Assembly (NCBI GenBank): GCA_028694545.1
Contig: JAQVKV010000250.1
Location: forward strand, 1 to 5,126
Origin: Zavarzinia sp.
GTDB taxonomy: Bacteria > Pseudomonadota > Alphaproteobacteria > Zavarziniales > Zavarziniaceae
Direction: 5' to 3'
Length of the DNA stretch: 5,126 nt
Shown: positions 1-5,126 of the stretch, one piece after another
Position numbering within the stretch: the stretch's first letter is position 1
How the letters are laid out: the number at the start of each line of letters is the position of its first letter
The notes under the pieces: generated by a model
Seen by the model: the letters and a program-made list of their open reading frames with translations, nothing else
Database searches by the model: none
Told to the model about the DNA's origin: nothing
Translations under genes and position numbers: made by a program

Positions 1-1251
1 AACCGCTTCCAGCGCGAACACCCGGGTTCCAAGGTCTATGTCGTCGATTTCGATCGCGGCATCTCCGAGGTGAAGAGCAACCCGGAAACCTATGGCTTCA
101 GCGACGACTTCAATTCCTGCTGGTCCGACGGCCTCTATCTGGATGCCTGCCCCGAGGACCGGCTCTATTACGACAGCGTGCACCCGACGGCGAAGGGCCA
201 CGAACTGGTTGCCGATTTCTTCTATGCGACCATCGCGTCCGGCTATCAGGGCCCGCGCGAGATCGCCCGCCTCCCCGAGATGTCGCGCCTGGCGACGACG
301 GGCCCCGTGGGCGAAGTGACGTCACGGATCGCGGAACGGCGCAGTGGCGTGAATTTCGCCACCGTGCCGGCAACTGGCGCGGCGTCGGGCGCGACGGCGG
401 ATGACGCGGGACCCGTACAGGTCTGGCTGCGCACCGGTTTCGGATTCGGCAGCCGCGATGGTAATGATGTCGCACAGGATTACACTTATACCAGCGAACA
501 TATCGTCGCCGGCGCCGACATGACACCCTTGCCCGAGGTGCTGCTCGGCATTGCCGCCAGCTTCTCCGCGCTGCAGGGCGACTACGATGATGTCGGCGGC
601 ACGGTAAACCTCTACAGTTACGCCCTCTCGCTCTACGGCGCCGTCGCGACCGGCCCTTTCACCCTGTCGGGCCATATCGGTTATTCCCTCGACCGCTTCC
701 GGGACATCGAGCGCGGCACGGGAATGCCCCAGCAGCCGATCGCCACCGGAAGTCCGGACGGCGACAGCTTCTTCGCCCGGCTGGCGCTGGCCGCCGACAT
801 GATGATGGAAAATCTCATCATAGCGCCCCGTGTGGCGCTGACCTATGCCCGCTCCCATGTCGACGGTTTCCAGGAGGAAGGCTCGAACCTGTTCAACTTC
901 ACCGTCTCGTCGCAGGAAGTCACCTCGCTGCGCGGCGAGATCGGCGTCTCCGCCCGCCGCCTGTTCGAGAGCGAGATCATCGGCCCCTTCGAGGCGGAAG
1001 CGGGCCTTGCCTGGGAACATGAGTTCGAAGATGGCGACCGCGAGGTGCTGGGCGTCTTCCCCAATGGCGCCGAGCAATTCGTGCAGACCCGCTTCGAGAA
1101 GGCAGACGCCATGAAGCTTGGCCTTGGCCTGCGCTTCGCCTTCGATACGCTCTCCAGAGGTGCGGTTCTTCGCCTTGCCTACGACGGCCGGATCGGCAGC
1201 GACGGCGACGATCACCTGTTGTCGGCGTCGCTCCGCGTGCCGCTGGACTGA
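1..1251 (+). CDS. SGNH/GDSL hydrolase autotransporter, 3' part (5' end outside window)
   Basis: The frame is open from base 1 and ends at TGA 1249-1251, giving 416 visible residues; the start, signal peptide and catalytic GDS serine block must lie to the left. Visible residues 58-61 form the last SGNH/GDSL block, D-S-V-H followed by PTAKGH, where Asp58 and His61 (codons 172-174 and 181-183) would complete the catalytic triad. Residues about 81-138 form an Ala/Gly/Thr-rich linker. From about residue 139 to the end (about 278 residues) there are alternating hydrophobic/polar strands rich in Tyr, Phe and Gly, typical in size and pattern of an autotransporter beta-domain. In this family (for example the EstA-type esterases) the hydrolase passenger is displayed on the cell surface by the outer-membrane barrel and cleaves lipid or other esters. 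The substrate cannot be told here. The protein ends in RVPLD rather than with the usual terminal aromatic residue. A GTG at 70 is an internal Val codon, not a start. Confidence 0.88.
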   Translation, partial: NRFQREHPGSKVYVVDFDRGISEVKSNPETYGFSDDFNSCWSDGLYLDACPEDRLYYDSVHPTAKGHELVADFFYATIASGYQGPREIARLPEMSRLATTGPVGEVTSRIAERRSGVNFATVPATGAASGATADDAGPVQVWLRTGFGFGSRDGNDVAQDYTYTSEHIVAGADMTPLPEVLLGIAASFSALQGDYDDVGGTVNLYSYALSLYGAVATGPFTLSGHIGYSLDRFRDIERGTGMPQQPIATGSPDGDSFFARLALAADMMMENLIIAPRVALTYARSHVDGFQEEGSNLFNFTVSSQEVTSLRGEIGVSARRLFESEIIGPFEAEAGLAWEHEFEDGDREVLGVFPNGAEQFVQTRFEKADAMKLGLGLRFAFDTLSRGAVLRLAYDGRIGSDGDDHLLSASLRVPLD

Positions 1252-1255
1252 TCCC

Positions 1256-2455
1256 CTAGTCCTTCGTCACGTCGTGGCCGTAGAGCCAGTCGAAGCGCGA
1301 CGTGGCGAGGTTGGGGATCGCATGGGTGCCGGCCCAGATGGCGCCGAGGCGCAGGATCTGGGCGGCGCGGTTGCGGACGTGGAACAGGCGGGCATTGGCG
1401 ACCGCCTGCTGCTGCACCCTCGTTGCCCGCTCGATGCGCACGGCCTGATAGCGCACCAGCGCCTGTTCCGGCACGGCCCGCCCAGCGGCGAGACAATGGG
1501 CGAGAACGTGAGCATCCTCGATCGCCATGGAGGCGCCCTGGGCCATGAACGGCAGCATGGGATGGCAGGCATCGCCGAGCAGGGTGACGCGGCCCTCGGT
1601 CCAGCACGGCAAGCGGTCGCGCCCGAAAAGGCCCCACAGGAAGGTGTGTTCGACCCGTGCCAGAATGCCGGTGACCACGTCGTGCCAGCCGGCGAAGGCG
1701 GCGCGCAATTCGTTTACGTCGCCCGGTTCGGTCCAGCTCTCCGTCTGCCACGCCTTGCGTTCTTCGACCGCGACGAAATTCACCAACCGCCCGCCGCGCA
1801 GATAGTAATGCACGAAATGCCGCCCGGGCCCGACCCAGACCCCGGCGGTGGCGGGGACGAGGCCGGGCGGCAGCCGATCCGCCGGCACCGTGCCGCGCCA
1901 GGCGACCTGCCCGGTGAAGCGCGGCTGTTCCTTGCCCAGCATCTGGGCGCGCACCACCGAATGGATGCCGTCCGCCCCGACCAGCACGTCGCCCGCGACG
2001 ACCCGCCCGGAGGCGAGAGTCACGGTGACGCCGTCACGCAGGCTCTCGTAAGCGGTGACGGGCGCATCGGTCGAGACCGTGATGCCGGCCGCGAGGCAGG
2101 CCTCGTGCAGCATGTCGTGGAAATCGGCACGGTGGATCTGGATGTAGGGAAAGCCGTAGCGCGCCGCATGGACGCCGCGCAGGGGGGTGCGATAGCAGGT
2201 GAAGCCGGTCAGCCCGTCGCGGATCTCGGCCGCCTCCGGCTCGAAGCCGCGCCGGCGCATCTCGTCCAGCAGGCCGAGCCCGGCGATCACCCGCGCGGAA
2301 TTGGCGCTGATCTGGATGCCGGCGCCCACTTCCGCAAGTTCAGGCGCCCGCTCCAGCACTTCGACCTCGAAGCCCTGCCGGTTCAGGCACAGGGCGGCGC
2401 ACAAGCCGCCGAGGCCGGCCCCGGCGATCAGGATGCGGCGGATGGGTTCGCTCAT
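1256..2455 (-). CDS. FAD-dependent aromatic hydroxylase (salicylate / 3-hydroxybenzoate hydroxylase-like)
   Basis: This is a complete 399-residue flavoprotein monooxygenase of the UbiH/PHBH group (class A), likely cytoplasmic, using NAD(P)H and O2 to hydroxylate a phenolic or aromatic acid. The N-terminal Rossmann motif G-A-G-L-G-G is at residues 12-17, with the ribose-binding Glu35 at the end of strand 2 (VLER). The IHRADFHDML segment follows at 107-116, the DG motif (GADG) at 160-163 and the second FAD motif GDACHP at 294-299. The C-terminal FDWLYGHD is typical of salicylate 1-hydroxylase and 3-hydroxybenzoate 6-hydroxylase relatives, and the length fits that group. 6-hydroxynicotinate 3-monooxygenase is another possibility; the substrate cannot be decided from sequence alone. 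The ATG at 2453-2455 places the Rossmann motif at the expected distance. Its ribosome-binding site is weak: an AAGG lies only about 2 nt upstream. No ring-cleavage enzyme or regulator is visible nearby. The stop (TAG) faces the autotransporter stop across 4 bp. Confidence 0.9.
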   Translation of the reverse strand: MSEPIRRILIAGAGLGGLCAALCLNRQGFEVEVLERAPELAEVGAGIQISANSARVIAGLGLLDEMRRRGFEPEAAEIRDGLTGFTCYRTPLRGVHAARYGFPYIQIHRADFHDMLHEACLAAGITVSTDAPVTAYESLRDGVTVTLASGRVVAGDVLVGADGIHSVVRAQMLGKEQPRFTGQVAWRGTVPADRLPPGLVPATAGVWVGPGRHFVHYYLRGGRLVNFVAVEERKAWQTESWTEPGDVNELRAAFAGWHDVVTGILARVEHTFLWGLFGRDRLPCWTEGRVTLLGDACHPMLPFMAQGASMAIEDAHVLAHCLAAGRAVPEQALVRYQAVRIERATRVQQQAVANARLFHVRNRAAQILRLGAIWAGTHAIPNLATSRFDWLYGHDVTKD

Positions 2456-2498
2456 GGCCTTGGTCCCGCGATCGATTCGCTCGCCGGCATTCGATCAC

Positions 2499-2527
2499 CG
2501 CCGGGCCGCTTCCGGAAGGGGCCGGCG
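2499..2527. other. Nested inverted repeat between acidic protein and hydroxylase genes
   Basis: Outer arms CGCCGG (2499-2504) and CCGGCG (2522-2527) enclose the 10-bp palindrome CTTCCGGAAG (2509-2518). It lies 41 bp beyond the stop of the acidic protein gene and 43 bp before the hydroxylase start. No T-tract follows on the minus strand, so a standard intrinsic terminator is not supported. It could be a weak terminator, a leader hairpin or an operator for the hydroxylase gene. The rest of this 112-bp gap also has GATCGA/TCGATC arms at 2470-2475 and 2491-2496. Confidence 0.3.
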
Positions 2528-2567
2528 TCAAGGTGACGCGGCCCCCGCCTCATGGCGCCCGGAAAGC

Positions 2568-4184
2568 TCAGGACACCTTGGGCGCCGCCGGATCTTCCAG
2601 CGGACTGCCCACCACGGTGCTTTCGCCCGCCAGTTCCGGCGCCACATTGACCTCCGCCGGATTGTGTCCCACGGGGGTGGCGAAGCCGATGCTCGGGGCG
2701 CCGATGCCGAGGCTGGCGTCCGTCGTGGTGACGAGACCGCCACCGACGAAATCGAAGAAGCGCTGGCGCTCCGCTTCCGTCACCTCGGTCGCGCCGCCGG
2801 CACCGTCCATGACCCTGATCGTGGGATCGCTGCCGGCCAGCAGGCGCACCGTGCCCTGCGGCAGACCGCCCGCGCCGATGTCGCCCGCTTCGTCCAGGAC
2901 CATGCCGGCGCCGGTGCCGATCGAATTCGTCAAGTCATCCGCGTCCTTGCCCATCTCCTTCTCGGTGGCGGCGACGGCGTCGCCCATCACGGCGTCATAG
3001 CTGTCCTGGCTGAGCACGAGCGTGACTTCGGTGCCGTCTTCGCCCTCGGCCGACACTTCGACATGGGGATCGTTCTCGGGATCGAAATCGGAGCCGAGAT
3101 CGGGATCGCGATAGGTGGCCTTATCGCCGTCGACGAGCCAGCCGCCGCCCCGTTCCCACATCGCCCGATCGCCTTCGAACTGGGAATCGAAGGCGAAATC
3201 GCCCAATTCGCTGCCGTCACGGGTGGAGACATTGTTCATCTGTTCGTCATTGCCGCCGCCGACCGAGTCGACGAAGTCCGACATGGCCTTGCCCATGTCC
3301 TTTTCGGCGGCACCGCCGGCGTCCTTCAGGATGCCATCATAAGTATCCTGACTCAGCATGAGATGAATCTCGGTGCCGTCCCTGTCACCGGCGGACACTT
3401 TCACGTAATGGTCGACCTGCGGGTCGAAATCGGGGCCGAGGTCGGGATCGCGGTAGATGGCCGTATCGTTATCGACAAGCCAGCCGCCGACCCGCTCCCA
3501 GGCTTCCTGATCACCCTCGCGGCTGGCGTCAAAGGCGAAATCGCCCGGGTCACTGCCGTCACGGCCAAGGACCGTGCCGGTCATGGGCGCGGGCGCCGGG
3601 ACCGAAGAATCCGGTTGCGTGTCATCCGGTGCCGTATCCCAGGTTTCCGGTCGCTGTTCCTCGGGCTCGGTCATGCCGCCGTCGGGAACGGGCCCGGGCA
3701 AGGTCGGCGAAGGCTCCTCGCTCTTGGGCGCCGTCCCCCAGTCGTCACCCGTCCAGCCGTCACCGATCAGGCCGGCCTCGGGCTCGAAGACGGCGGGATC
3801 CCGAGCGTCCGGCGCGCCATCCACCGTCTCGCCGGCCGAGGGAGCGAAGCTCCCCTTCAGGACCCCGATCAGGCTGCCCATGAAGCCCTCGGGCGCGGTC
3901 GGCAGGGCGAAGTCCCGGACCAGGCTTTCGGCCAAGCCCTGTCCGTCCGGAAAGCCGGCCTTGGCCAGCAGTGAGCCGAAGGCTTCCGAGCTTGGGTTCT
4001 CCATCCCCTCGGCATAGGCCCGCATCAGGTCGCGCCCGTCGAATTCGCCAAGCGCGTCGATCATCTCGGGCGTCACGCCGAATTTCCCGGGCTCGAAATC
4101 CGTCGCCGCAAGGTCGCCGGTGCCGCCGACGATCCGGTCGAGCAGCCGGGCGTCGAGCGGCCGGCCGATAGTCCTCTGGTTCAT
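2568..4184 (-). CDS. Unrecognised acidic protein with two tandem 114-residue modules
   Basis: I do not recognise this 538-residue protein. An upstream in-frame start at 4244 exists, but ATG 4182-4184 is preferred because an AGGGGA sits 6 nt before it and the extra 20 residues look like untranslated leader. Layout: residues 1-115 are mixed helix-like sequence (DFEPGKFGVTPEMIDALGEF region, then a short hydrophobic stretch near 101-113); 130-200 is a Pro/Asp/Glu/Trp-rich, probably disordered linker; 208-321 and 322-425 are two copies of one module; 426-538 is a Gly/Ala/Val-rich tail ending in PKVS. The protein has no cysteine, about a dozen lysines and many Asp/Glu, so it should be strongly acidic. 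No N-terminal signal peptide or clear membrane span is seen. The module holds a conserved GDFAFD, a GGWLVD, an Asp-rich YRDPDLGxDFDP and LSQDxYD. Acidity, lack of cysteine and Asp-rich loops would suit an exported or calcium-binding protein, but that is inference. It lies between ligA and the hydroxylase on the same strand, with gaps of 120 and 112 bp. Confidence 0.82.
   Translation of the reverse strand: MNQRTIGRPLDARLLDRIVGGTGDLAATDFEPGKFGVTPEMIDALGEFDGRDLMRAYAEGMENPSSEAFGSLLAKAGFPDGQGLAESLVRDFALPTAPEGFMGSLIGVLKGSFAPSAGETVDGAPDARDPAVFEPEAGLIGDGWTGDDWGTAPKSEEPSPTLPGPVPDGGMTEPEEQRPETWDTAPDDTQPDSSVPAPAPMTGTVLGRDGSDPGDFAFDASREGDQEAWERVGGWLVDNDTAIYRDPDLGPDFDPQVDHYVKVSAGDRDGTEIHLMLSQDTYDGILKDAGGAAEKDMGKAMSDFVDSVGGGNDEQMNNVSTRDGSELGDFAFDSQFEGDRAMWERGGGWLVDGDKATYRDPDLGSDFDPENDPHVEVSAEGEDGTEVTLVLSQDSYDAVMGDAVAATEKEMGKDADDLTNSIGTGAGMVLDEAGDIGAGGLPQGTVRLLAGSDPTIRVMDGAGGATEVTEAERQRFFDFVGGGLVTTTDASLGIGAPSIGFATPVGHNPAEVNVAPELAGESTVVGSPLEDPAAPKVS
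2910..3221 (-). repeat. Module copy 2 (protein residues 322-425)
   Basis: Second copy of the module, starting at RDGSELGDFAFD and including WERGGGWLVD, YRDPDLGSDFDPENDP, DGTEVTLVLSQDSYD and TEKEMGK. Similarity to copy 1 fades near residue 424, where the Gly/Ala-rich C-terminal tail begins. At DNA level the central 60 bases (3079-3138 against 3421-3480) differ at about 10 positions by hand count, many of them synonymous. This fits an older tandem duplication kept under protein-level constraint. Confidence 0.85.
3222..3563 (-). repeat. Module copy 1 (protein residues 208-321)
   Basis: First copy of the 114-residue (342-bp) module within the acidic protein. It starts at RDGSDPGDFAFD and includes WERVGGWLVD, YRDPDLGPDFDP, DGTEIHLMLSQDTYD and AEKDMGK. 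It aligns to copy 2 with no gaps at a constant offset of 114 residues. By hand count about 62 of 103 aligned residues are identical. It ends with a Gly/Asn-rich joint (GGGNDEQMNN) leading straight into copy 2. Confidence 0.85.
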
Positions 4185-4190
4185 GGGATG

Positions 4191-4196
4191 TCCCCT
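4191..4196 (-). promoter_or_regulatory. Ribosome-binding site deciding the start of the acidic repeat protein
   Basis: Read on the minus strand this is AGGGGA, with 6 nt before the ATG at 4182-4184. It is the best Shine-Dalgarno match in the gap and is the reason to prefer this ATG to the in-frame upstream start at 4244. Confidence 0.6.
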
Positions 4197-4277
4197 GTCG
4201 TGTATCGCATTGGGGACGAGTGTCGGCGAAGCCCCGGGGGCCAACCCCTACCAGACGGGAGGGAAAGCGCCCGATGC

Positions 4278-4295
4278 GCGTGACGGCCGTCACGC
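4278..4295 (-). terminator. Perfect 18-bp palindrome downstream of ligA (possible terminator or operator)
   Basis: GCGTGACGG followed directly by its reverse complement CCGTCACGC. As RNA it could form a 7-bp stem with a GGCC loop, beginning 9 nt after the ligA stop. No clear T-tract follows in the ligA direction; only a short CTTTCCC occurs about 12 nt further on. It may therefore be a factor-assisted terminator, an mRNA 3'-end stabiliser, or a binding site for a dimeric regulator of the gene starting at 4184. Confidence 0.35.
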
Positions 4296-4298
4296 AAC

Positions 4299-5126
<828 letters not shown>

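Noticed and set aside
322..1215. A 297-codon minus-strand open frame opposite the autotransporter barrel
   Set aside because: The plus strand has a continuous GDSL block plus barrel; the antisense frame has no recognisable domain and fits the antisense-shadow pattern.
1118..2536. A 472-codon plus-strand open frame across the hydroxylase gene
   Set aside because: The minus-strand reading carries all the flavoprotein motifs; the plus-strand product is low-complexity, rich in Ala, Gly, His and Asp, overlaps the end of the autotransporter gene and matches nothing recognisable.
2199..3974. A 591-codon plus-strand open frame covering the acidic protein gene and part of the hydroxylase gene
   Set aside because: It is codon-aligned antisense to the acidic protein gene. 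Its stops would need TTA, CTA or TCA codons in the sense gene, which are rare at this GC content, so an open antisense frame is expected. It also runs into the firmly identified hydroxylase gene, and its N-terminal part is Arg/Ser/Pro-rich with no recognisable domain.
4196..4235. Promoter for the acidic protein gene (TTCGCC, 18 nt, GATACA on the minus strand)
   Set aside because: Each hexamer matches the sigma-70 consensus at only about three of six positions, no better than chance in GC-rich DNA.
4185..4244. Start of the acidic protein at 4244 (20 extra residues)
   Set aside because: The ATG at 4184 has a well-spaced AGGGGA; the extra residues cover that site and look like leader sequence.

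Overview
The window is GC-rich and coding-dense. Third codon positions are strongly G/C, which leaves long spurious open frames on the opposite strand. The sequence style of the DNA ligase fragment and the GDSL autotransporter suggest a Gram-negative bacterium, most likely an alphaproteobacterium. The outer-membrane autotransporter barrel supports a Gram-negative; the class is an inference from general resemblance.

Layout, left to right. (1) Bases 1-1251, plus strand: the 3' part of an SGNH/GDSL-type hydrolase autotransporter, with the last catalytic block, a linker and a C-terminal beta-barrel. Its start lies off the left edge. (2) Bases 1256-2455, minus strand: a complete FAD-dependent aromatic-ring hydroxylase of the salicylate / 3-hydroxybenzoate hydroxylase type. 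It converges on the autotransporter with only 4 bp between the two stop codons. (3) Bases 2568-4184, minus strand: a 538-residue acidic, cysteine-free protein that I do not recognise. It carries two gapless tandem copies of a 114-residue module with Asp-rich DPDLGxDFDP segments. (4) Bases 4305-5126, minus strand: the C-terminal part of NAD-dependent DNA ligase (ligA), running off the right edge at the second zinc-finger cysteine.

The two minus-strand gaps (2456-2567 and 4185-4304) hold GC-rich inverted repeats but no convincing intrinsic terminator with a T-tract. The three minus-strand genes have no evident shared pathway: DNA replication and repair, an unknown acidic repeat protein, and aromatic catabolism. 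I see no mobile element, tRNA, rRNA or CRISPR array, and no clear multi-gene undescribed system. The most novel item is the duplicated-module protein at 2568-4184.
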